DNA of 56,335 nucleotides from a gamma proteobacterium symbiont of Taylorina sp. (GTDB lineage: Bacteria; Pseudomonadota; Gammaproteobacteria; GRL18). Below are positions 47,566-54,847 of this stretch, in pieces. The notes under the pieces are model-generated. The model searched no databases. It saw only the letters and a program-made list of their open reading frames with translations, and had not been told where the DNA came from. Position numbers and translations under genes: made by a program. The DNA is taken from assembly GCA_025655455.1 (NCBI GenBank), contig JAHXIV010000070.1:1-56335 (forward strand), written 5' to 3'. Position 1 is the stretch's first letter. Every line of letters begins with the position of its first letter.

Positions 47566-49254
47566 TTAGAGCTTAAATTGGCTAACACATTTTTTTAATT
47601 CGGATGTGATTCTTACTAGTTCATCACTTGCCTCATTAATTTGATCTGCACCTTCTAAATTTTGTATAGCCATATCACTGATATGCTCAATATTTGCACT
47701 CATATTTTCAGTTACTGCATTTTGTTGATGTGCTGCACTGGCAATTTGCTCACTATTATTAGCAATTTCTGAAACAGAGCTGACAATAGCACCTAATGAT
47801 GAACCAGCCAAAGCCGCCTTTTCAACAACATTTTTTGCTTGGTCTTGACTTTCACTCATAACGTTTACTGCTTTTTGGGTAGCAGAATGTAATTTTTCTA
47901 TAATTTGATTAATTTCTGTTGTTGACTCCTGCGTTCTTACTGCTAGAGTCCGTACCTCATCAGCAACTACTGCAAAACCACGGCCTTGCTCACCAGCTCT
48001 TGCTGCTTCTATCGCTGCATTAAGAGCGAGTAAGTTAGTTTGTTCTGCAATCCCTTTAATAACTTCCAATACACTATTAATATTCGTACTGTCTTTTTCA
48101 ACATCAGCGATAACAGAGGTAGCTTCATTAATTTTTTCTGTTAGAAGTGTGATATCCTGCACTGTATTATCGACAATGGACGCACCATTATCTGCCTGTT
48201 CATTAGATTGGCTCGCCATATTTGAAACTGACTGAATATTACTTGTCACATCTTGCACGGCTGTACGCATTTCTGCCATAGCACTGGAAGCTTGTTCTGT
48301 TTCTTGCTGTTGCTGCTGTATGTTGCTATTGGTTTGGACAGTAATTGCAGATAAGTTAGTTGCAGTTGTAGTCAAGATATTAGTAGATGTATTTATTTGG
48401 GTAATCATTTCAACTAACTTGTCTCGCATATCACGCATAGGTATGGCTATCTCATCTTGTTGATTAATCTCTTCGCTAAAATCTCCCCCTGCAATAAGGT
48501 TCAGGCTGTAAGCTACCTCATTAAGTCGTTGCTGCGTAGAGTTAGAAACAGTCCAAGCTAAGCCACTACCAAAGAGGACAGAAAAAATAGCAATAATTAG
48601 TAACGTCATCTCACTATTTTGCTCATGTTCTTCTACTTGTTTTGCCGCTAACTCCGTAAATTTTTCAATCTCCTCCAACAATACTTCTAGTTCATGATCC
48701 AATTGATCTTCAGCTTTTTCTATTTTTTCCGCCATGATTTCAGCTTGGTGTTTATGACCTTGTTTAAATTGTTCGAATAAATCTTCTGAATGGTTACTAT
48801 AACTCTTGTGTTCTTTTTCAATTTTTTCTAATTGATGCAAAATATGTTCAAATTCTTTACGCTCACGCTCCTGTTTTGAATGCTCAATTGCAACCTTTGC
48901 CATTGCTTCAATTTCAGTAAACTCTGTAGCTACTTTTTTATCCAAAATTCTAAAGGCATCTACTTGCTCATTAAAATGGTTTTTACTAGAGGCTTCTTTA
49001 TCGTTCTCATTAGCCATATTGCTACCAAAATGTAAGGCACGTTCAAAATGAATGGCTTGTTCTAGCTGATGTATGGTAATACGTGTGAGAGCATTTGTTA
49101 TAGGAATGTCCTGTTCCACTAGACCTTTAAGCTCGCCTCCGACATTTCGTAATGAGAAAAGTGAATAGATAGAAACAAATAGAATAATCAGAATTAAGCT
49201 TGTTGATAAAACCATAATTCTGCCTTTAATAGATAATTTGTTGATTAATAACAT
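47566..49254 (-). CDS. Methyl-accepting chemotaxis protein
   Basis: 562 aa. Helix about 12-34, then a long helical, Glu/His-rich periplasmic domain of the four-helix-bundle kind ([35 protein letters not shown]), second helix about 218-238, HAMP with [20 protein letters not shown], and the signalling hairpin [40 protein letters not shown]. Many His residues in the sensor could bind metal, which is speculation. It signals through CheA/CheW to flagella or pili. No C-terminal NWETF-like tether. The only large gene in its island segment. Confidence 0.92.
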   Translation of the reverse strand: MLLINKLSIKGRIMVLSTSLILIILFVSIYSLFSLRNVGGELKGLVEQDIPITNALTRITIHQLEQAIHFERALHFGSNMANENDKEASSKNHFNEQVDAFRILDKKVATEFTEIEAMAKVAIEHSKQERERKEFEHILHQLEKIEKEHKSYSNHSEDLFEQFKQGHKHQAEIMAEKIEKAEDQLDHELEVLLEEIEKFTELAAKQVEEHEQNSEMTLLIIAIFSVLFGSGLAWTVSNSTQQRLNEVAYSLNLIAGGDFSEEINQQDEIAIPMRDMRDKLVEMITQINTSTNILTTTATNLSAITVQTNSNIQQQQQETEQASSAMAEMRTAVQDVTSNIQSVSNMASQSNEQADNGASIVDNTVQDITLLTEKINEATSVIADVEKDSTNINSVLEVIKGIAEQTNLLALNAAIEAARAGEQGRGFAVVADEVRTLAVRTQESTTEINQIIEKLHSATQKAVNVMSESQDQAKNVVEKAALAGSSLGAIVSSVSEIANNSEQIASAAHQQNAVTENMSANIEHISDMAIQNLEGADQINEASDELVRITSELKKCVSQFKL

Positions 49255-49720
49255 TAACTTTTATCTCCATTAATAAAAACATTAAATACTTTATCGGCAT
49301 CCCTTAATTAAAGTTTAGTTTATATCAAATTTTAAACAAGTCATCGTAGGACTATTTAACAGATGAGTTGTTATACGAGGCTCTCTCAGAATGACATTTA
49401 TAATCCAAAGTCATTTATTTTTGCCATAATATCAATTTGCCATCAGAAACAGTCCAAAAAATATAATTTTTTGTTTTTCATTTTATAACCTCGTAGTTGT
49501 TGTTGAGGTAATCTATTATCTACATGGGAAAAAATCCAAAAATAAATTGAACATTATTTATGAAGTAAGTGCTTTTAATATATTAAGGGGGGGGGGGGAA
49601 GTTTGTATTTGTAAGTTACAAAATTTGGTATATAAAATGACAAATAAATAGACCAAAAAACTGACCAACTGAAGCAAAAAAATACTAATTCAAGTCAATA
49701 TTTGATAAAGTGACAGACAT
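49255..49720. other. AT-rich gap with a G12 tract upstream of the chemotaxis gene
   Basis: No gene is seen. The notable feature is a run of twelve G at 49587-49598 in otherwise AT-rich DNA, about 333 bp upstream of the chemotaxis start codon. Such tracts slip readily and can tune promoters, but no promoter elements are evident around it. Confidence 0.4.
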
Positions 49721-49724
49721 AAAA

Positions 49725-49763
49725 AAAACCACAACACCTTGATTTAAAAGGTATTGTGGTTTT
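49725..49763. terminator. Bidirectional terminator-like hairpin next to att copy 2
   Basis: AAAACCACAACACCTT (49725-49740) pairs with AAGGTATTGTGGTTTT (49748-49763) with one mismatch and a 7-nt loop. An A-run on the left and a T-run on the right make it usable on both strands. It stands 6 bp from the att-like copy at 49769. Confidence 0.6.
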
Positions 49764-49768
49764 GAATA

Positions 49769-49791
49769 TGGCGAAGAGGGGGGGATTCGAA
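49769..49791 (-). repeat. att-like copy 2 of the tRNA-Ser 3' end
   Basis: TGGCGAAGAGGGGGGGATTC plus GAA matches the tRNA-Ser 3' end exactly over 23 nt, then diverges (CACTCCCTG). It separates the chemotaxis-receptor segment from the PIN toxin segment. Confidence 0.8.
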
Positions 49792-49901
49792 CACTCCCTG
49801 TTATTTTTTAAGTGATTGTTTATTAATAGAATTTAAGCTACCTCTTATTTTTGTGGCCAGAGAGTGCCCATACTTTTTGACTAATATTTTAATGCTCTAA
49901 A

Positions 49902-49940
49902 GTTCACAATAAATGTACTATCGTTCACTTTTTATGAACT
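49902..49940. promoter_or_regulatory. Degenerate copy of the MNT/HEPN operator
   Basis: GTTCACAATAAATG-TACTATCG then TTCACTTTTTATGAAC is a decayed version of the 14-bp inverted repeat at 52702-52739 in front of the wHTH-MNT gene. No MNT or HEPN gene follows here, so it is a leftover of a lost copy. Confidence 0.6.
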
Positions 49941-50006
49941 TTAAAATTAACTTCTATTTTGTATCAAACTTTTCAATAAGAATTGTTTAACCAAGAAGTC
50001 ATTTAC

Positions 50007-50180
50007 TTAAAAACACATCTTTTTTCAAATTCACCCTGAGATTGACGCAATAAAGGAGCATTAGCAAAACTACCCACTGTTTTCTCAAAAAAACCTTCTG
50101 GCCATCGGTCACTTCCTAATGAACCTTTATTACCTGAGAATGCTTTTTCTTTCAAATGACAAGGCTGTGATATGTAATTT
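50007..50180 (-). pseudogene. Short C-terminal gene fragment, possibly an antitoxin tail
   Basis: A minus-strand frame without a start codon encodes CHLKEKAFSGNKGSLGSD then RWPEGFFEKTVGSFANAPLL and RQSQGEFEKRCVF. The WPEGFF...QGEFEKR pattern resembles C-terminal tails of some chromosomal VapB-like antitoxins; I am not sure of the family. It lies just downstream of the intact PIN pair, suggesting another remnant. Confidence 0.35.
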
Positions 50181-50188
50181 ACTTATTA

Positions 50189-50389
50189 CTAGCCATTTTT
50201 TTTCCTTAAAGCCATAGCTGCTTGACTGATTTCTTCAACACTCATGTCATCATCTTGTTTTTGATGCCATGTTGTATAATCAAAAGGCTCTCTTTGTATC
50301 AAGGCAATAAACCGTTCCATTTCAATATCACCCATATGGGTTGCGAGAATTTCAACACCCTGTGCTTTTATCTCTGTATCTGTAATCAT
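50189..50389 (-). CDS. Antitoxin-like partner of the PIN toxin
   Basis: 66 aa: MITDTEIKAQGVEILATHMG, DIEMERFIALIQREPFDYTT, WHQKQDDDMSVEEISQAAMA then LRKKNG. The helical acidic protein overlaps the PIN gene by 4 bp (ATGA). Small partners of this kind occur next to PIN toxins with toxin-first order. I do not recognise a DNA-binding motif with certainty. A remnant of the same gene abuts att copy 1. Confidence 0.65.
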   Translation of the reverse strand: MITDTEIKAQGVEILATHMGDIEMERFIALIQREPFDYTTWHQKQDDDMSVEEISQAAMALRKKNG

Positions 50390-50829
50390 ACTGAAACCTC
50401 TTTAATAAAACCAATGGGATCAATAATTTTAATATCATTGATTAGAGTTGATTTATTTAAAATACCATCATCTGTTGTTAGAAAATAATCAGCATTTCCT
50501 TTGATAGCACAAGCAATGTGCATAGAATCCTGTTTTTTAATTTGACAGGATGCTATCAAATTTGCCTGTTTTAGCAATTCATCATCTTCTTCAACATCTT
50601 TTACAGCATAAGAACGCCACTTTGCAATTTGTGTTCTTCTCAAAGAAAATGGGTTCTTACTGTTTTCATAATCAAGAATATATGACCAAATAAGCTTAAA
50701 AGTCTTTGAACGAATATTTTCTTGTATTCTTAACTTTGCTTCTGTTTCAAGCAGTATTCTTAATTGCTCTTGATCATCATAAGGACGGTTAAAACAGCAA
50801 TTATCAAGATATATGGTTACATTACTCAT
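50386..50829 (-). CDS. PIN-domain toxin (VapC-like ribonuclease)
   Basis: 147 aa. PIN fold with the first acidic residue in TIYLDNCCFNRPYDDQ, Glu in the LWSYILDYENSKN segment and the C-terminal acidic site DSMHIACAIKGNADYFLTTD. These Asp/Glu should bind Mg at the RNase site. NCCFNRP is typical of a PIN subgroup found with small downstream antitoxins. ATG at 50827-50829. All catalytic residues seem present, so it may be active. Confidence 0.8.
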   Translation of the reverse strand: MSNVTIYLDNCCFNRPYDDQEQLRILLETEAKLRIQENIRSKTFKLIWSYILDYENSKNPFSLRRTQIAKWRSYAVKDVEEDDELLKQANLIASCQIKKQDSMHIACAIKGNADYFLTTDDGILNKSTLINDIKIIDPIGFIKEVSV

Positions 50830-51183
50830 TATAAGCCCTGAAAATAATTAACACCAAAGCTATACTTCATATTTAGAAACATTATAGGTATCATTATAGG
50901 TATCATTATTAAATAATACACCAAGTACACTATTTATCAAAATATTATTAACAAATAATCCAGCTAGACTTTATAGTGTTTTAAAAAATAAAGCTGAAAT
51001 CGAAAAAACATTTAACCAAACAAAAAATGAAATAAAAATCCCATCAACAATCTACTATGAAGATGCTTTTGCGATATAAAAATATAAGAAAGTACTATGA
51101 TGTCTAATACTAGAAAATAAACAATAATCAAAGCAATATATCTACAGCTCTTATTTTAATGAAAAATAAGTTTCAGCCTTGGT

Positions 51184-51210
51184 GTGCCCACAGCGTGCCC
51201 AAATGTGCCC
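51184..51210. promoter_or_regulatory. Three helically phased GTGCCC sites near att (copy A)
   Basis: GTGCCC occurs at 51184, 51195 and 51205, spaced 11 and 10 bp, about 70 bp from the att-like sequence at 51281. The same triplet is at 54617, 54628 and 54638 beside the tRNA. Spacing of one DNA turn and nearness to att suggest arm-type sites for the lost integrase or excisionase (inference). Confidence 0.45.
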
Positions 51211-51280
51211 GTATTTGGCCTGTTTTTTGAAATACAGAAACTGTAAGTGATTGATTTTATTGATTAGTGTTGGTCAAATA

Positions 51281-51310
51281 TGGCGAAGAGGGGGGGATTC
51301 GAACCCCCGA
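51281..51310 (-). repeat. att-like copy 3 of the tRNA-Ser 3' end
   Basis: TGGCGAAGAGGGGGGGATTC followed by GAACCCCCGA matches 54714-54743 exactly over 30 nt. It is the longest of the extra copies and forms the end of direct repeat A. It bounds the 3.4-kb segment with the cupin, HEPN/MNT pair and helicase. Confidence 0.9.
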
Positions 51311-51375
51311 TTTTTTAATCTAAGTGATTGTTTTTTACTGTTATTTATTTTTCAGTGCTGTAGCCGTGTTGATAG

Positions 51376-51642
51376 TTAACCAAACTCATAATGTTTTCTA
51401 ACCACTTTTTTTACTTCCCACACACAAGATAATCCTGCAGGAAAAACTACAATATCACCAGCAGAAAAATTAACTGTTTCAGAATCTGTTTTAACGGTAA
51501 CCTCCCCTTCTAATAAATAACAGGTTTCTTTATCAGAATACGCCCAGTCAAATGTAGAAGGTTCACATTCCCAAATTGGCCAGTTTAAAATACCACTATC
51601 ATCGAGTTCATTGTCTTGTGGTTTTCTCACTTCTATTTTCAT
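51376..51642 (-). CDS. Small single-domain cupin
   Basis: 88 aa: KIEVRKPQDNELDDSGILNW, PIWECEPSTFDWAYSDKETC, YLLEGEVTVKTDSETVNFSA, GDIVVFPAGLSCVWEVKKVV. The pattern (F/W-W-x-Y-x3-E-x-CYLLEGEV...GDxVxFPAGL) is that of the DUF861/ureidoglycine-aminohydrolase-like cupins. A metal site is likely in part; catalytic function unknown. It lies 36 bp downstream of the HEPN gene on the same strand. A 5' fragment of a second copy is at 45240-45344. Confidence 0.8.
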   Translation of the reverse strand: MKIEVRKPQDNELDDSGILNWPIWECEPSTFDWAYSDKETCYLLEGEVTVKTDSETVNFSAGDIVVFPAGLSCVWEVKKVVRKHYEFG

Positions 51643-51678
51643 CTCTTTATAAAACCCTATTTAATATTCGACACAAAA

Positions 51679-52119
51679 TTACTTTAAAAGTTCAGGCTTA
51701 TTGTCTTTGATCCAGAGATGGACATCATGAAATAAATTCTCAGCATAACTCACACATTCGTCAACTGCACTTGCTGGAACTATATCACCTGAATAATCTG
51801 CCACATTTCTTTGTTTTCTCAGAGCATCGAGTACAATCACTGTTTGCTTGTCTAAATCAATCGTTTGACTCAGCAATTGAATCATCGTCATATGATGACC
51901 TGGTTTACTGGTTAAGGTTCTATAACCATTTGCTTGTAATGCAACATTAGATAATTGCATGATCGCCTTATAAGCCACATCAAATCTATTTTCAGAGCTA
52001 ATCTCCATCACATGTGAATCAGCAATATTTCGTTCAGCTGCAGATAATAATCGTTGAATAATAAACGGATCAGGCTCAATTTTTTCCAGTGATCTGCCTA
52101 ATAAATTATCTAAGCTCAT
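51679..52119 (-). CDS. HEPN-domain protein, toxin of an MNT/HEPN pair
   Basis: 146 aa, all helical. It has the HEPN layout with NRFDVAYKAIMQLSNVALQ, NGYRTLTSKPGHHMTMIQLL and the active-site-like RKQRNVADYSGD, where the usual RNxxxH is RNVADY, as in one HEPN branch. HEPN partners of minimal nucleotidyltransferases are RNase toxins that the MNT inactivates, sometimes by AMPylation at a nearby Tyr; the Tyr here is a candidate (inference). It overlaps the MNT gene by 14 bp. Confidence 0.75.
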   Translation of the reverse strand: MSLDNLLGRSLEKIEPDPFIIQRLLSAAERNIADSHVMEISSENRFDVAYKAIMQLSNVALQANGYRTLTSKPGHHMTMIQLLSQTIDLDKQTVIVLDALRKQRNVADYSGDIVPASAVDECVSYAENLFHDVHLWIKDNKPELLK

Positions 52120-52687
52120 GACTATTTCCTATCACATCAATTTTAGGCTTATCTAACACTTCTTTTATAAAAGAAGTGTTAGATAGACACAATTCATCCC
52201 ATTCTTGCTTAGAATATATTTTTGGATTGATTTCTCGCCCCAGTAATTCTTGTGAATTATATAACAGCCCGACAACTTCTGAGAATTTACAATCTCCAAT
52301 TATCATTAAATCAATATCACTATTTGCTGTTTCTTTACCACTGGCAACAGAGCCAAAGATAAAAGATCGAAAGATTTGCTTAGAAATTGGATTAAGTGCC
52401 AGTTTTATCGTATCAGCTATGCCAAATGTTTTTTTTACAGTAGATAATAACTCTTGATATATCGGACAATCAGGGTTGGCTTGATAATGATGTTGATTCC
52501 CTATTTTTTTAAAAGTAAGAATACTAGCTGCTACCATACGATCTAATTCACGTTTAATAGTAGCGACTCCCATACCTGTTAATCGCAATATTTCTTTGGT
52601 ATAAAAACTTTTTTGAGGTTGCACATACAGCAGTCCTAATACTCTCTGCTGAGTAAGTGTAAATAAAGCATCACCTAATAAACTCAT
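52106..52687 (-). CDS. Winged-helix plus minimal nucleotidyltransferase (MNT) antitoxin
   Basis: 193 aa from the ATG at 52685-52687; a GTG 9 nt upstream is less likely. Residues about 1-75 form a winged HTH (LFTLTQQRVLGLLYVQPQKS, FYTKEILRLTGMGVATIKRE, LDRMVAASILTFKKIGN). Residues about 100-190 are the MNT fold with FIFGSVASGKETANSDIDLM (GS-x9-DxD). The HTH-MNT fusion can both repress the operon and modify the HEPN partner encoded just downstream. A perfect palindrome, likely its operator, lies 14 bp upstream. Confidence 0.82.
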   Translation of the reverse strand: MSLLGDALFTLTQQRVLGLLYVQPQKSFYTKEILRLTGMGVATIKRELDRMVAASILTFKKIGNQHHYQANPDCPIYQELLSTVKKTFGIADTIKLALNPISKQIFRSFIFGSVASGKETANSDIDLMIIGDCKFSEVVGLLYNSQELLGREINPKIYSKQEWDELCLSNTSFIKEVLDKPKIDVIGNSHELR

Positions 52688-52701
52688 ACAAAACACCTAT
52701 G

Positions 52702-52739
52702 GTTCACAATAGATGTACTATAGTTCATCTATTGTGAAC
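52702..52739. promoter_or_regulatory. Operator/promoter of the MNT-HEPN operon
   Basis: GTTCACAATAGATG (52702-52715) and CATCTATTGTGAAC (52726-52739) are perfect 14-bp inverted copies around TACTATAGTT. The arms are long enough to bind a winged-helix dimer such as the MNT protein N-terminus, giving autoregulation. A decayed copy is at 49902-49940. Confidence 0.7.
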
Positions 52740-52997
52740 TATCAACTCTATTTATTAACATTACAGTTTAAACCCTAAGACGAACAAATCAGTATGCTGA
52801 CAAAAATTAGTTCTTTCGCCCCAAAGCGGTTAATTAAGCAAAATTTATTCAGCTCTGAATTCATGGAAAAAGCAGTAATTTTAAATCCAACAAAATATTC
52901 AGCATTTATAACTATAAAACGGTCGCTCATTGTACAAAGCTACCATTAAGCAATCTTGGTGATTTTATATAAAGTTAAGAAAGTGGTGATTCAACAT

Positions 52998-54387
52998 TTA
53001 TACATTTTCTATTTCAAAGTTATTATTTAGCATTTCTTTCTTTGAAACATCTAAAGTAGGTATGGAAATAAATAATCTATTTTTTGCTCTACTTAGTGCA
53101 ACATAATTAATTCTATGTTCTTCATTATTATTTAAATCAGAGTTAATCATAAAGTTTATGTCATTTTCTTCTTTTAAAACTAATAAAACATTATTAAACT
53201 CATCGCCTTTTGCTTTATGGACTGTTTTATGAAAGCTTAAATCTTCAGGTATTGAAACACATAATAAAAATTGATTAAAGTTGTATTTTTCGTAAAATAC
53301 TTTAATTTTACCACTACTTACTTTTGAAATATTTGAGTCAATATTTTCTTTCACAAATTGTGAGAATTCTATCAAGGTAAAATCCTGATAATATTTATAT
53401 TTATTTAATAATATAGTTATATATTTTAATGCTCTTTTTTTACCTTTCAATTTGTCGGTTCTATAATTAAATAATTTCTCAAATACTTTAATCTGAGCGG
53501 GTCTAATTCCCCGCAGCTTGCTGCGTATGCTTTTAGATCTTTGGTCTATCCAAATACCCCGCTTTCACGAAGTGAAAGTCGAGCTTAAGCGAGAGGGCTT
53601 GCCCCGGGGATGTTTATTTGCATCCTTGAATTTATTTTCTCTTGAATAGGCAATAGCTTTTATACAAGCGTGAATCAACACTCTTCGATTTCTATTTGAG
53701 TCGGTCTCAATTAACTTATCTAATAATTTACTATCTAAACCAATACCATTAATCTCAGCCTTCATAGCATTTGAGGTTATGTTATTTCTTGAAAGAGTAT
53801 GAACTTTTTCTAAACCACACAACCTTTTAGCTTCTCTTAACGCTAATGTCATATCTCCTACTAATATTTTTGGCTTTTCGATTGATTCGTTCCTGAATTT
53901 TATCTGTTCAATATCTGTTCTGATAGAATTAAGGGTGTCAATTATCTCATTACTACTTCTTCTATTCTCATTTAAAGTATATTTCTTTATTTGAGACAAA
54001 GAAAAAGTATCAAATTGCGTAGAATCTGCACCTTGAAACTTATATATTGATTGTGCAGGATCGCCAATTATACCAATTAAAATGCCTTCTAACCCCAAAG
54101 TTTTAAATATTTCTACTTGAATGGGATTACTATCTTGAAATTCATCAATTACCAAATAGGGGAATTTTGCCAATAATATTTTAGATACAAAAGGAAATTT
54201 TTTTATAATTTGGTAGCTAAAAAAAAGGACATCATCATGATGAATTACTCCTTTCTCCCAAGTCATTTTTTTGTATTCAAAATAAGAATCATTTTTAATT
54301 GGATATTTCCCAACACGGAAAGGGTAAGGTGTTCTTACAACCAATTCACCACTCTCAAATTTCCATCTTAACTTTTTAAATGCATTG
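52998..54387 (-). pseudogene. UvrD/Rep-like superfamily 1 helicase, interrupted and 5'-truncated
   Basis: The 3' part (52998 to about 53494) has the UvrD C-terminal motifs TVHKAKGDEFNNVLLVLKEE and INYVALSRAKNRLFISI. The 5' part (about 53619 to 54387) has Walker B/motif II YLVIDEFQDSNPIQ, motif III GDPAQSIYKFQGAD and motif IV YTLNENRRS. About 125 bp of hairpin-rich foreign DNA separate them, ending the first frame at 53565 after SRENKFKDA. The N-terminus with Walker A is lost at the joint with direct repeat B (54388). The helicase type resembles those paired with OLD-family nucleases in Gabija-like defence systems, but no nuclease is visible, so this is only a suggestion. Confidence 0.8.
53495..53619. 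mobile_element. About 125-bp hairpin-rich insertion in the helicase gene
   Basis: Removing this stretch would join ENKFKDA to IKVFEKLFNYRTD in the helicase. It contains hairpins GCAGC-TT-GCTGC (53513-53524) and CTTTCAC-GAA-GTGAAAG (53562-53578) and G+C-rich ends (GCGGGTCTAATTCCCCG; GCTTGCCCCGGGG) unlike the AT-rich surroundings. It has no ORF. It looks like a REP/MITE-type element. Exact ends and target duplication are not certain. Confidence 0.6.
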
Positions 54388-54743
54388 ATAATCCAGCTAG
54401 ACTTTATAGTGTTTTAAAAAATAAAGCTGAAATCGAAAAAACATTTAACCAAACAAAAAATGAAATAAAAATCCCATCAACAATCTACTATGAAGATGCT
54501 TTTGCGATATAAAAATATAAGAAAGTACTATGATGTCTAATACTAGAAAATAAACAATAATCAAAGCAATATATCTACAGCTCTTATTTTAATGAAAAAT
54601 AAGTTTCAGCCTTGGTGTGCCCACAGCGTGCCCAAATGTGCCCGTATTTGGCCTGTTTTTTGAAATACAGAAACTGTAAGTGATTGATTTTATTGATTAG
54701 TGCTGGTCAAATATGGCGAAGAGGGGGGGATTCGAACCCCCGA
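54388..54743 (+). repeat. 356-bp direct repeat, copy B, ending in tRNA-Ser
   Basis: Same content as copy A: plus-strand gene tail (NPARLYSV... stop near 54512), GTGCCC triplet (54617-54643) and att region. Its right end runs into the complete tRNA gene. Its left end cuts the helicase gene. With copy A it brackets a 3433-bp unit. Confidence 0.85.
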
Positions 54744-54801
54744 AACCTTACGGTTTACACACTTTCCAGGCGTGCGCCTTCGACCACTCGGCCACCTCTC
54801 C
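54714..54801 (-). tRNA. tRNA-Ser(GGA), CCA encoded
   Basis: Minus strand starts GGAGAGGTGGCCGAGTGGTC and ends TTCGAATCCCCCCCTCTTCG plus CCA, 88 nt. Acceptor stem GGAGAGG pairs with CCTCTTC (one G-U), the anticodon loop CTGGAAA gives anticodon GGA on stem CACGC/GTGTG, a long variable arm (AAACCGTAAGGTTT) marks a class II serine tRNA, and the T arm is GGGGG-TTCGAAT-CCCCC. It is the attachment site of the island to its left; the gene is intact. Confidence 0.96.
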
Positions 54802-54847
54802 AAGGCGAGAGAGGATAAACTAGTTAGTCAAATAAATCAAGTAAATT

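Larger units (their letters stand above)
50955..51310 (+). repeat. 356-bp direct repeat, copy A
   Basis: Matches copy B (54388-54743) without gaps and, by eye, with one mismatch (51270). It contains the C-terminal end of an unknown plus-strand gene (NPARLYSVLKNKAEIEKTFN then QTKNEIKIPSTIYYEDAFAI, stop near 51079), three GTGCCC sites and, at its end, the 30-bp tRNA-Ser att copy. In copy A the open frame extends about 20 codons further upstream (VSLLNNTPSTLFIKILL). The family of that gene is unknown to me. Confidence 0.85.
42474..54744. mobile_element. Decayed composite genomic island at tRNA-Ser(GGA)
   Basis: The tRNA-Ser 3' end at 54714 is repeated in direct orientation at 42474, 49769 and 51281, dividing about 12.3 kb into three segments. 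The cargo is accessory in type: toxin-antitoxin pairs, remnants of transporters, a helicase, cupins, an aldo-keto reductase, a chemotaxis receptor and IS pieces. No integrase, excisionase or mobilisation gene remains. Flanks are a TonB-receptor gene on the left and an Uup-type ABC-F gene on the right, both ordinary chromosomal genes. Confidence 0.8.

Noticed and set aside
51184..51260. 36-codon minus frame (GHIWARCGHTKAETYFSLK) over the GTGCCC triplet
   Set aside because: No start codon or SD and lies in the att region; the repeated HxW/GH words simply come from the GGGCAC repeats.
42470..54750. A complete integrase gene expected beside tRNA-Ser
   Set aside because: I read both strands next to each att copy and found no tyrosine recombinase motifs (R..HxxR..Y).
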